From Marsupella aquatica (taxonomy: Eukaryota; Marchantiophyta): a DNA stretch of 64,000 bases. Both the position numbers and the translations under genes were made by a program. The DNA lies in assembly GCA_973895155.1 (NCBI GenBank), contig OZ316892.1:29202001-29266000 (forward strand), given 5' to 3'. How positions within the stretch are numbered: the stretch's first letter is position 1; each line of letters starts with the position of its first letter. Under the pieces are notes generated by a model. That model was not told the DNA's origin. It saw nothing but the letters and a program-made list of their open reading frames with translations, and did not search any database. Below are positions 1-10,992 of the stretch, one piece after another.

Positions 1-479
1 TCACATGCACAATTCTGATTCCTGAATTGCATGTCAAACCTCTTGGAATATATGGAGGTTTGACAGAACACTGGAAACCCTTCTTACCTTGAATGAGAGC
101 CAACAGAGGATACACTTCTTGCTCCAGAACATACCAAGACCCAGGAATCCTACATGCCAAGACCCAGGGATCTGACACTGACCCAAACCAGGAGGGAGAG
201 ATGGATAAACCAGGGCCCCAAAATAGGCCAGCCAAGGGCAAAGGAGAAACCAATATTCACACCACTACATCTCTCCTACACATATACACACATACACTTC
301 ACATCCCCCTTGTGTATTGAACCTGGGACCTCTGGTTCCATACACGTTTCAATGACATTGCCACTAATTTTGCCCCAAATTACAATAGTGCCACTGTTTT
401 GTCACTATTGTCACTATTTAGAATAGTGCGAGAGTATTTAGGAACTTCTGATAGAACCCGTGGCAGTATTATGAATACT
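1..479. other. unassigned non-coding stretch
   Basis: No gene, RNA or element is recognisable. Open frames on the plus strand (93-426) have low-complexity composition and no family signal. The end of the stretch leads into the 88-bp tandem array. Confidence 0.5.
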
Positions 480-1100
480 AAAAACAATGGCAGTATTGCA
501 ATTTCAGGCAACATTAGCGGCCAAAGTACTTGAAAGCTGAATTTCTTGTTACCCTAGCGGTCGACAAAATGATGGCAGTATCGTACTTTCAGGCAACAAT
601 ATGGCCAAAGTGCTTGAAAGCTGAATTTTCTTGTCCAAGCTAGCGGTAGACAGAAATGATGGCAGTATCGTAATTTCAGGCAACAATAGTGGCCAAATTA
701 CTTGAAAGCTGAACTTGGCTTGTCCAAGCTAGCGGTAGACAGAAATGATGGCAGTATTGTGATTTCAGGCAACATTAGTGGCAAAGTACTTGAAAGCTGA
801 ATTTGGCTTGTCCAAGCTAACGGTAGACAGAAATGATGGCAGTTTTGTAATTTCAGGCAACAGTAGTGGCCAAATTACTTGAAAGCTGAATTTGGCTTGT
901 TCCAAGCTAGCGGTAGACAGAGATGATGGCAGTATTGTGATTTCAGTCAACATTAGTGGCAAAGTACTTGAACGCTGAATTTCGCTTGTCCAAGCTAGCG
1001 GTAGACAGAAATGATGGCAGTTTTGTAAATTCAGGCAACAATAGTGGCCAAATTACTTGAAAGCTGAATTTTCTTATCCAAGCTAGCCGTAGGCAGAACT
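480..1100. repeat. 88-bp tandem repeat, about 7 units, dimeric pattern
   Basis: Units start with GATGGCAGT at 571, 658, 747, 835, 925 and 1013, with a degenerate unit near 484, so the period is 87-90 bp. Each unit runs through a colinear block ending in TAGCGGTAGACAGA. Two unit types alternate. One has GTGATTTCAGGCAACATTAG followed by GCAAAGTACTTG (747, 925). The other has TTTTGTAA or ATCGTAA followed by GGCCAAATTACTTG (658, 835, 1013). The higher-order period is therefore about 176-178 bp. No coding sense is visible. Confidence 0.9.
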
Positions 1101-1280
1101 GATCTTTGTGCACGTTGGTTGAAATATTTTGTTATAGAATGGAAGAGTGTGTAGAATGTTTGATAATATTTAGAGTTCTTTCGATGAATGGACCACGGAG
1201 AGGGCCACCGACAGATTCTTATATATTCAAGAATAAGGAAACAAAGTACAACGATGATGTGCTAAAAGCCAATGAATGAA

Positions 1281-1500
1281 GTACAAAGAAGGCGTTACAG
1301 GAAGGCTAAACTTAAAGGTAAAATTTACAAAATAAATGAATGAGGTGAAGGCCTAAAGCAAAATGATGTGAAGGCCTAAAGCAAAATGATGTGAAATCAA
1401 TGGATAAAGTACAAGGAAGGCGTTACAGGAAGGCAGAATTTAAAGGGAAAATTCACAAAATAAATGAATGAGGTGAAGGCCTAAAGCAAAATGATGTAGT
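1281..1500. repeat. two-copy direct repeat of about 127 bp
   Basis: Two near-identical blocks begin at 1281 and 1408 with GTACAAAGAAGGCGTTACAG or a one-base variant, and end with AGGCCTAAAGCAAAATGATG. A 23-bp piece of the end of the first copy is itself duplicated near 1370-1392. Sequence between 1101 and 1280 shows nothing. Confidence 0.8.
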
Positions 1501-2270
1501 GACTACTGAGGTAAATAATTATTTGAAGATTCAACATCAATGCACGGCCAGATAACAAAATTGAATTGGAAAGAGGGATGTACTAAATTCTGAAATATTC
1601 CAACCTTTCATTGATGCATTATATTGCGAAAAGGTGCGAGGAGTCTAGTGACTGAGTAGCTCGATCTTGGAATAATTAATTTGCTGGACGTTGTGGAGTG
1701 GACGAGGCACAGTACACCAAAATTGTGAGCCAAAGTACAATTTTGGTGTAAAATTTTGGTGTTCGGAATGCTACTCAGTGCACTCCGAACCTCTGGTCAC
1801 CAACAGTATCTCGACGTGACACAGACTGAACTTGCTCAATTTTGACTGTTCTATGACTCAACAGAACTGTGAATACATGAGAGTATGTGGTGGCAACAAA
1901 AGTATGGAGCTGTACTGTTGAGGTCGGAAGCCCGCGTACTCCAATGCTAGCATCCTCCACGAATATTAAATGAATCACCGTGACATAACCAGACAGTTCA
2001 ATCTCCTTTTCTTCCACTTTCTTGCTCACTAGTTCATTTCAAGCTTCCCTTCCATTTCATTATTGCATTTTTGGGCTTTCTGATTTAATCTGCCACGTTC
2101 AAATGGCAAGTCAGTTAGTGTCGTAGGACGAGATACTGTGAACTAACTGGATGATGAACAGAATTAGTTAAGAGTGAACCACAAGCTTGATCGATGAAAT
2201 GTAACTGGCGTGCAACGACTTATATGAGTAAGCTCAAGACAAATAATGGTTTGTGCTGGTTGACTGGGAT
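1501..2270. other. unassigned non-coding stretch
   Basis: No supported gene. Short open frames at 1775-2029 (minus) and 2194-2415 (plus) lack recognisable family features. An 11-bp word, CCAAAATTGTG or CAATTTTGGTG, recurs near 1720-1760 in both orientations, too short to define an element. Confidence 0.4.
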
Positions 2271-2385
2271 CCTTTTTGTCAAAAATAGTTCCATTCATAT
2301 GGAATTCCTTAGGGAATGGAATCCCGTTCGGAATGTGGAAGAGGGAATAATTTCAAGAGAAGGAACTATCTTTGACAAAAAGAGG
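2271..2385. repeat. small foldback (MITE-like) element, 115 bp
   Basis: The left arm (2271-2292, CCTTTTTGTCAAAAATAGTT onward) is the near-perfect reverse complement of the right arm (2362-2385, GGAACTATCTTTGACAAAAA onward). Inside lies a second palindrome around CATTCATATGGAATTCC. No target duplication is clear, so the transposon class is open. Confidence 0.65.
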
Positions 2386-5300
2386 CAGCTGCAGTTCTTC
2401 AATCTTCGATATTGATGTGGAGACAAGTGCTTGTGAGTTATACCATTTTCAGAATTTCTGTTCTCGGTTCTGCTGAGATTTTCAGATAGTGGAATTAGTC
2501 GATCGGAGACACCAAAGGTGGTAAATGAGTAACAGCCAAAGTTACAACACACCAACAGGGGGAGTCACCTGAATCTAAGCAACGATGAGACAGTGAAATT
2601 GACTAATCACTAATGACCATAAGCGAACTATGCTAAAGACGAGGCACTGCTCTAGGCTAACTACAGGGGACGAAACGACTGTAGGAGATCGTAATCCGTT
2701 GGACATTATTCATGTCTTCTATTATCATCCCACCAATAGACAGCAGTTAAATTCCAGGAAAACCATCAGATAGGTAGAAATTTGGTAAAGTATGAGAACC
2801 TCCTCACCTTCAGATCAAGCAGGGGGTGGGTGAGGAAACGTAGATTTTGGGTAGGTAATAGACAGAGATTTCAAATCTCTTCTCCATTTCACGCCCTGGG
2901 ACGGTCAATTCTTCTCATCTATCTATTATTACTCAGACAGAAGTAGATCAGATTGTAGACTATCCCACTGTTGCAGCAATGGTGAGAAGCCTGTTAAAAA
3001 TCCCTACACGTCCAGATTGTGCAATTGCCGAACTTGCTCGGGTGGGATAGAACCTGCTTGGCTCGGGTATGTATCCCGAAAACCTTCTGCTTTTCCTCCA
3101 GTGACTTGCTAAGCACAGAGTCTTCTCTCTGAGCTCAGGCTGAGTTAAGGCGTTGAATGTCAGGAAACTGTCCCTGGTTGTCATCGTAGCAGTGAAATCT
3201 CACATGGGTAAGGGTGTCTGTCACTTTCATCGAAAATGTAAATTTATTAGATGGTTAGTTCCACACAACCTAGGTCATCAACGAACGTCATTAATTGTGG
3301 TTCCAGCCTCGTCATCAGCCTTCGGGTTTCAGCTGAAAGTAATGTGCTGAACATAAAGTTGTGGTGAAATTACAGCTGCATCTGTATGGTTAAAGTTGGG
3401 ATATTATTGGGATATTTCCAGCCCTCACTGATTTCCAGAAACTCATAGTGATAAGTATTGTCGCTAGAAAGTTCAAGAAACTGGCTTTAACAGTCTCGGA
3501 GTATCGTGGCAACGAGACTGGAGAGAGAAGTCGCCCGAGACTACTATTATATATTCGTCACTACACTTGGTAAGAGAACAAGATATCACTCAAGCACTCA
3601 GAAAGTGAAATTTGCATTTTTCCACATTCAATGTTTCTTGGGCATTTGAAGAGGAGTTGCGTACCTTCGTCTAAATTTTTTATTTAGACAATACCGCAAT
3701 TCCTTCTGTACCTTTTGTGTTCAAGTTTGATGTAGCTTGTTGTCATGGCTGTGATTACTTTACTCCGTACAGAAACGGAGATTCTTCAGTATTGCATTCC
3801 CTGCTACCATTCTCAGATCACTAGATCATGAATGAAGACATCTAATTTTTTCCTCAACCAAAAAGTTCACCCGCCATGGTGTATCTGGGTTTTCTAGGAA
3901 AAGCCGGAAACACTCGACTTCAACTGTATTTTTCCTTAAAAGCTCCTCATTTGTGAAACAACTAAGAATCACCTGCCCAATGCCCGGTAGTAAGTCAGCT
4001 TTAAATGTGCCATGTAATATTGACAAAGGATCTCAAGCAATAGAAATTTGAAGAGAAATTTGAAATCTTCAAAGCGTGTGACTATATTTATTCATCCATT
4101 CCAAACATCAATTTATTCGTTGCTCCAAAAAATGTCCAGATCAAAAGATTGCTTGAATTCTGTAAAGGGGTTTAATCAGATGGTTGTCTCAAAGTATGAT
4201 CCTATCTGCTGCCGGTGGCCTGTTCGTGGATGCCAATATTGAGAATGCAGAGCTTTGGCCAGGTTTGTCTATTTGAGGGGCTACCTTCATTGGCCGCAAG
4301 GGAAGGCTATAACATAGACTTATTTCATCTAGCTGCAGCCAAGATGTGCACAGGCTATCTTCTCATTTAAGTTCCGTGTCCTCTTCTTAACAGTACATAT
4401 CACCCAAGAAACAAAAAGCGCCAAATTTGGACAGGATCCCAAACGCAAGAGACCAATTAAAAGGGAGCAAGAAGGGGAAAACCCCAACAGTGACTAATCG
4501 GGGTTTAGGGTTTATACCGAACTGGTTCTGACTAACTCTGTTTATCAAATTTCTAGTGGTTGATTGAAGGTCGAATCCGAACATTTTACGAGGGACGTTC
4601 GAATTTGACTGAAATGCAACTATTTCTCAATAGATGATTTTGGTGGTCAACATTTGCACTCCATCACTTCAGGTACATTGTTCAGGTTGTCAAGTGTAGC
4701 TAGATTATCACCTGGATGGAACTGTCAAAAATCATCCATTGATCTCAACTTCCACGACGGTAGTTGGGGGACGTGTTCTGATTCATAGCTTGAAGACTTT
4801 TCTCCATTCTCCTAAATTTCCAGCACTGCTTTCACTCACCTGGAGAAAAAGCTTTCTATGGCGCCATTCGTCACAGCGGGTTAGCCCGAAAATTTATGTT
4901 AGTGCGAACTGGGTTGGTAATCCTGATTCAGGAGTGAATTGGTAATCATCGTTCGCCAATTCAAAGCAGCAGGACCAGAACGTCGACAAGGCGCTGCCCT
5001 GAAGGTGCTTTTAAAGTGGTCCCCTAAACAGAAAAATTGTTCTTTGGCCAATTGCGGTTCAGATTTCACGGTGATTTGTGATCGGCAGCTTCCGTTCGAC
5101 GCGCAGCTTGAACTCAGGCGTGGCTACACAATGACAGACGGCCAAGCTCAAAGTTCAGCTAGATGACTATTGAAATTTCAGAATGTGTCTAAAAATCCAA
5201 TACAAGAAGATCAAGATCGACGTCGCAGTAAAGAGATGACGCCTTTTCTATCCGAATCCTGGTCAAACCCAGAAAGCTAGAAAGCTCCAACCCAGTACGG

Positions 5301-5879
5301 TCTGAGAAGCTGGGGCTCAAGCTTTCATTCAATAAGCGAAGCATTCAATTCACATTAAACAAATGCAAGGCCAATCAAATCACTTACATTGTGGGCAATC
5401 TCACAATCAGACAATCTCTTCCAATCTCAACGACCTCATCGAATCCTGTACGATATTCCATTATGAAAAGCTCCATCTGGGGGCGTGTTCCTGTAGCAGT
5501 GTGCTGAAGCGTCGGCTGATGCTGTTTGGGAACTTGGGATGCGGAAGGGGGAGCTCGCAACTGGTGAAGGTGACAAAAGGGACGGACAGACAGACAGCAT
5601 AGTGATCTTAGTGAGCTCATATCTCTATGAAAGACTGTGTGTTGAGAAGAAGGGGAAGCTGTGCGGACACAATCTAGTCTGCTCCTTGCTCGTGCCGCCA
5701 CACGCCCACACTGGGAAACCACGAGCCGACGCCATGAGGTCACAGAAGGATCATCAGTTCATCACCTCCTGATTCAGAAATTTTCCATACCCACGCCCTG
5801 ACCAAATCCACGCATGTCCACAGGACTGTCAACTCCTTATCAAATCATCTGAGAGCAGGACACTTGATTACCGTAATTA
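2386..5879. other. gene-poor stretch, no supported gene
   Basis: I find no gene. The most protein-like open frame is 3826-4026 on the minus strand (66 codons), but it has no recognisable motif and no visible partner exon. The 119-codon frame at 5384-5743 on the minus strand starts at GTG and lies in GC-rich sequence with CAGACAGACAG runs. It is treated as chance. GGTTTAGGGTTTA at about 4502 is only two telomere-like words. Confidence 0.4.
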
Positions 5880-6405
5880 GTCTCGAGTCTGAGAGAGTAT
5901 TTAGGAACATATAGTTTAGGAAAAAAGGATTTTGAAATGTCACCATCAGTCTCACAGAGTATTTAGGAACATACATTTTAGGAACAAATACTTTTGAACA
6001 AAGGTTTTTGAACAACATGTCACCATAAGTCTCACACAGTGTTTAGTAACAAATATTTTAGGAACAAATACTTTTGAACGAAGGTTTTTGAACAACATGT
6101 CACCATAAATCTCACACAGCATTTGGGAACATATATTTTAGGAATAAATTCTTTTGAACAAAGGTTTTTGAACAACATGTCACCATAAGTCTCATACAGT
6201 CTTTAGTAACATATATTTTAGGAACAAATACTTTTGAACAAAGGTTTTTGAACAACATGTCACCATAAGTCTCACAGAGCATTTAGGAACATATATTTTT
6301 AGGAACAAATATTTTTCAACAAAGGTTTTTGTACAATAATGTCACCATAAGTCTCACACATATTTAGGAACAAAGGTTTTTGAACAATGGCACCATAATT
6401 AATGT
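5880..6405. repeat. 80-bp tandem repeat, about 7 units
   Basis: Units begin with GTCTCACA at 5949, 6029, 6109, 6189, 6269 and 6351, giving a period of 80 (once 82) bp. A degenerate first unit starts near 5882 and the last unit is truncated near 6400. Each unit carries TATTTAGGAACATAT, a second AGGAACAAATACTTTTGAAC, then AACAACATGTCACCATAA. The word GAGAGTATTTAGGAAC also occurs once at about 428, hinting at a dispersed relative. Confidence 0.9.
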
Positions 6406-7985
6406 GTGTGAAACTACTAACTCCTATAATACATAGTGGGGCCACTTTTTGAAGTGGTCGTCATTCAAAATTTTAAAAATTTACAGCTTTCCATGCCAAG
6501 TGAAAGAAATCAAATATGCAAAGCTAAGAGAATAAAAACTAGTATGTGGGTCCAGCTCAATTCTTTCACATAAATTATATAGCCAAAGTACACTCAGAGG
6601 AGTGTTGTAAATTTGTATTAAATTTATGTGCATTAAGTTAAATTAAATTTATGAGAATTACATCAAAAGCTCATCTACAATAACAAGAGTATGCCACAAG
6701 AAAAATGATGGCTTGGATTGAGCCATTAGTTATAACTATATGTAATACTATCTTGGGCAACTTAGTTTGTTGAAGATTCAATTTGTTAATATATACTAGT
6801 AAAAGAATATTCTCATCATTATCCTAATATCATGGCAAGTGGAAACAAAGACAAAAACCATAAGTGTAGAATCATCACAAGTGTTGTGGAGATAGAGCTT
6901 ATATACATAGACCAACTGTCATGGGAGTATGAACTCTCATTTCCTTGCATGATGTAGATTCTCCAATAAATTGTACTTTATGATGTTATTTGTTTTATTA
7001 TTAAATGTAGTTTTCTTCATTATGTAGAGATTAATAATTCTAATAAATTGAACAAAATTAGGTTGGATGGAAGATAAGTGATGTTGTATTCAATGTTTGG
7101 GCGCTTGTGCAGATTGATTGGAGGTTTGACTCATGACTCTTTTGGTGTGCATATATTGGGAAGATTATAGTGAGGTTTACAACATACTTCACACTAGGTG
7201 TGAGGAGAGTTTACAGGAGACATTGAAGCTTGGAGGCGGACATCAAGTGGTAGACTGAGTATTTTTTGTATGGCTCTCATAGTGTGACCAGGTAGGTTTG
7301 TATAATTGCGTGTTTTGTTTGATGTTTACAATTTGTATGGATTTTATGAGTTGGGAAGTGGCACAATGTCCTTTCAATTCAATTCTTGAGCTCATTGACC
7401 CTTTCTTGAGATGAACATTTTCTTCTTGGTTGCTAGAGAAGCTTGGGAGAGTTTACAAATTATTTGGCAATCAATAGCAAACTCAACTTTATTACAACAC
7501 TTGAAATACATGTTTGATTTCTTTCTCTTCTCTCTATATGGTTAACAGTTGTGATTGCTAATATTTTTGTGTGATAAACAAATATCAAAAATTTATGTAG
7601 TTCCAAGATTTCACCTCTAGTAGATTGATTTGTGATAATTATTTGTAAATAAAAGAAAGTATAAAGTTCTAATTTTCAACATTCTGATATTTAGGTCTAA
7701 ACTTAGTGTACTGTTTGACCAGAAAATTGGAGCTTCATATTTGACTTGTAAAATAATGTTTTCTCAAATCTTAACATTTGAATAAAGAAAATGTAAACAC
7801 TAATACTCTATCTAGGGAGCTTTGCTACAAAGAAAAGCATAGGAAAACTTAAGTTTGAGAGTTATTTCCTTTTGTTCCTTTTCCAATAGAAATAGCAGAA
7901 ACAAGATCAACATTTGATAATACTCTTAACATAACAAGGCATTACCTTAAAAATCAAGAAGATAACAAGTTAAGGCATTGTGCTA
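6406..7985. other. AT-rich stretch without recognisable features
   Basis: High AT content, no open frame with family features, no tandem or inverted structure that I can see. Probably old intergenic or transposon-derived DNA. Confidence 0.4.
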
Positions 7986-8735
7986 CACAATTCACAAGTG
8001 TATTTTTTTACCCCAATTGTAATTTGAAAACTAATAAGGCTACAAGTAAAGACATTATGGTGCACACATCCGCAAGGGTCGGTGTACTGTTTGACCCCAA
8101 TTGTAATTCTAAGATTAATAAGGTTACAAGTTAAGGCATTCTGGTGCACAAATCCGCAAGGGTCGGTGTACTGTTTGACCCCAATATATTGTAACTTTGA
8201 AATTGATAAGGTTACAAGTTAAGGCATTCTGGTGCACACATCCGCAAGGGTCGGTGTACTGTTTGACCCCAATTGTAATTCTAAGATTAATAAGGTTACA
8301 AGTTAAGGCAATCTGGTGCACACATTTGCAAGGGTCGGTGTGCTGTTTGACCCCAATTGTAACTTTGAAATTGATAAGCTTACAAGTTAAGGCATTCTGG
8401 TGCACACATCCGCAAGGGTTGGAGTATTGTTTGACCCCAATTGTAATTCTAAGATTAATAAGGTTACAAGTTAAGGCATTCTAGTGCACAAATCCGCAAG
8501 GGTCAGTGTACTGTTTGACCCCAATTGTAACTTTGAAATTGATAAGGTTACAAGTTAAGGCATTTTGGTGCACACATCCTCAAGGGTCGGTGTACTATTT
8601 GCCCCCAATTGTAACTTTGAAATTGATAAGGTTAAAAGTTAAGGCATATTGGTGCACACATCCGCAAGGGTCGGTGTACTGTTTGACCCCAATTGTAACT
8701 TTAAAATTCATAAGGTTGCAAATTAAAGTTCTTTC
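7986..8735. repeat. 84-bp tandem repeat, about 9 units, open on both strands
   Basis: The anchor CGCAAGGGTCGGTGTACTG recurs at 8071, 8155, 8243, 8327, 8411, 8495, 8579 and 8663, so the period is 84 bp (one 88-bp unit). Two subtypes alternate through most of the array: one with ATTCTAAGATTAATAAGG, the other with ACTTTGAAATTGATAAGG. The last three units are all the second type. Because 84 is 28 codons, frames stay open across units on both strands (93 codons minus, 95 and 80 codons plus). I read these as a repeat artefact rather than genes. Confidence 0.9.
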
Positions 8736-9859
8736 AGATAGATTTTAGTTTCTTGACATTGATTTAGTTAGCTTAGTCAAAGTAGGCGTAAAGTAACTAA
8801 GATGGGTTTAAGACAAATTTGGAAAATCAATTCATTTTTAACTCACAAATTGGAGAGCTCAAAGTGTAGCTTTCCCTATAGATTCCCCTAGCTTTCCTCT
8901 ATCTTGTAGAGAATTTTCAGCCCATTTGGTTGAGTACAACCAAAATAATTGAAATTTTTTAGAGATCCAAGTTGATTCTGGCTTCAACTTAGTTGGCCCA
9001 TAATACTAACACATATTTAATTACGTTTTACCAGTTTTTGAGTGACACACAACTAGCACATGTTTGACATGCGTTACAACTCTCACACGCACCACCATTC
9101 TTGCATGTGTTTCCATTTTCACACGCATAACAATTCTTACACGAGTGAGTTTCTTGTGCATCAATCCACGTCTCACAATTCTCATCATTGATCAATAAAC
9201 ATCAATGGTTAAGATTGACTTATTGTCTTAATTTATTGCCCAAAATACTATGCAAGTTTCTGTTTAAATTTGGTATCAAAGAATGTGTATCATTCCTGCA
9301 CATGAACCAGACCTTTTCTTCACACTTACCACACGAGCGTCTTCAACCGTCACACGAGTGTTAAGGCACGTTGCACAATCTCCACCATTGATAAGTAAAA
9401 TCCAACGGATGTGAATTAATTGTTGACATGGAATTTTCTATGAATTTTAAAATTTTCAAGAGTTTCTAACTGGACCCGTAATAAAGCCACTGGCAAAATA
9501 TGAATGGAGCAGAATCCTTCTTGATATTCCTCATCACTTTAGCAAGTAGAGTACTTCCTTTTGATGTAGTCATTGTACTTACAAATACACTCTTTATCTA
9601 ATCCCTCCCTGGCCATGTCTTATTTGTATTGACCATGCCCCAATGTACATCTCATGTTCATGCAATGCAAGGAGAGTGTGTACACCCATTCCCCTTGGTA
9701 TTCATATGAATGAAATTATTTTATAAAAAAAAATATACTTGGAAAAATTCAATATATATTTGGATGAGATAACATGGGGTTGGGGGCCAAAGCACTCTTG
9801 GCCAGGGTGACAGGGTTTAGGGATACATATATATAAAGGGACAACCACATTTGACAACA
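8736..9859. other. unassigned stretch, possible retroelement tail
   Basis: No gene found. Around 9540-9735 the text resembles the 3' end of a plant retroelement, with a TTCATATGAATGAAATT-like end followed by an A-rich run at 9722-9731. This is weak and no coding part is attached. Loose repeats of CACACG/CACGAG words occur at 9050-9380. Confidence 0.3.
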
Positions 9860-10610
9860 TCAAAAACTATAATAAGGCGTTGCGTTTTTTTTTTGCCATG
9901 GTCATCATTTGAATTTACAGGGCCATTTTGGGTGAAAGAAATTCAATATGGAAAAAAACCAAAGCAATAGCGACCAAAAATGGCCCTCACACCAGCTGCT
10001 GAGGTTAACTGCCGTCTGATCGCGGCGACAGCACCGAGCCGAGGCAAGTAAAATGTCATGTGGCCAGCATCTACTACGAGCGGGGTGACCGTCGACTTCC
10101 GCACTCTTGCGGTCAATCTCCCACCACCCTCCTTCCCGGCCCCAATGACCCGGGCCGTCCTTGCCTCGCCCCACTCCCTCCCTCTTCCCTTCTCCCTTGC
10201 CTGACTCTTTTTAGTTGACATCTTTTTACTTGACAACATCTTTCACATAACAACTTTTTTGGTGACACAACTTCTTTGTTTTAATGACATCTTTTTACTT
10301 GATGACATTGTTTACATAATGACTACTTTGGCGACACAACTTCTTTTCTTAATGACATCGTTTACATAACAACATCATTGGCAACACGACCCCAGACATG
10401 ACCTCTATTTTCTTAATGACATCTTGGGCCAACACGACATCTTTTGTCTTAACGACATCTTGGCCAACACGACATTTTTTTTCTCAACGACATCTTGGCC
10501 AATAGGACATCTATTTTCTTAACAACATCTTGGCCGACACAACATCTTTTTTCTCAATGACGTCTTGGCTGACACGACATCTTTTGTGCAATGCACGGGT
10601 ATTGAGCTAG
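9860..10610 (+). mobile_element. non-autonomous Helitron A, 751 bp, with ~35-bp internal minisatellite
   Basis: The 5' end reads TCAAAAACTATAATAAGG after an A. The 3' end reads GTGCAATGCAC (short hairpin, 10586-10596), then GGGTATTGAG, then CTAG at 10607-10610, followed by T. A 5' TC, a subterminal hairpin about 10 bp from a terminal CTAG, and insertion between A and T are the diagnostic Helitron marks. The 3' half (10205-10585) is a tandem array of about 35 bp with AACGACATCTTGGCCAACAC as core, spaced 35 bp at 10456, 10491, 10526 and 10561. No open frame encodes a transposase, so it would depend on a helper. Confidence 0.85.
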
Positions 10611-10992
10611 TATATTAAGAAGATAGAGAGAATGAATACATTTTATTTTAAATTAAAATAAGTGAGATTCTTTTTGAGTGTTGGTCCGGCCCACAGTTTG
10701 AACACATTTCCATACCACGAGAAAACTAATTGTCCTTTTAGATCAGTGAGTGTTAGTCCTTTGATGAATGCTACCGCTGCTATTTGATGTGCAGCTAGCT
10801 ACTATGAGTGGTTTGTCTTGCATGTAGCTCGCCCTATAGAACTTGCTCTCCTTCAATGTCTTGGATAAAGCCTTGAGCAAAGGACAACAGGATCCACTTG
10901 TCTCTGTTTGTCAAAGGTCAGGATTGCAAGGGCTGAAAGATTTGCAAATCTTGGCCCCGGTTTTTCGCTTAAGAAGCCATCAAGGCCTCGGG
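10611..10992. other. unassigned spacer between two mobile elements
   Basis: No gene or repeat recognised. An open frame begins at 10843 and runs into the next element, without family features. Confidence 0.35.

Noticed and set aside
4495-4515. Telomere-like GGTTTAGGGTTTA
   Set aside because: Only two units; chance or old interstitial trace. It gives no support for a chromosome end.
5384-5743. 119-codon open frame on the minus strand
   Set aside because: It starts at GTG, lies in GC-rich low-complexity sequence, shows no family features and no splice partners.
480-8735. CRISPR-like appearance of regular arrays
   Set aside because: The arrays are plain head-to-tail tandem repeats without unique spacers, in a eukaryotic context with no cas genes.
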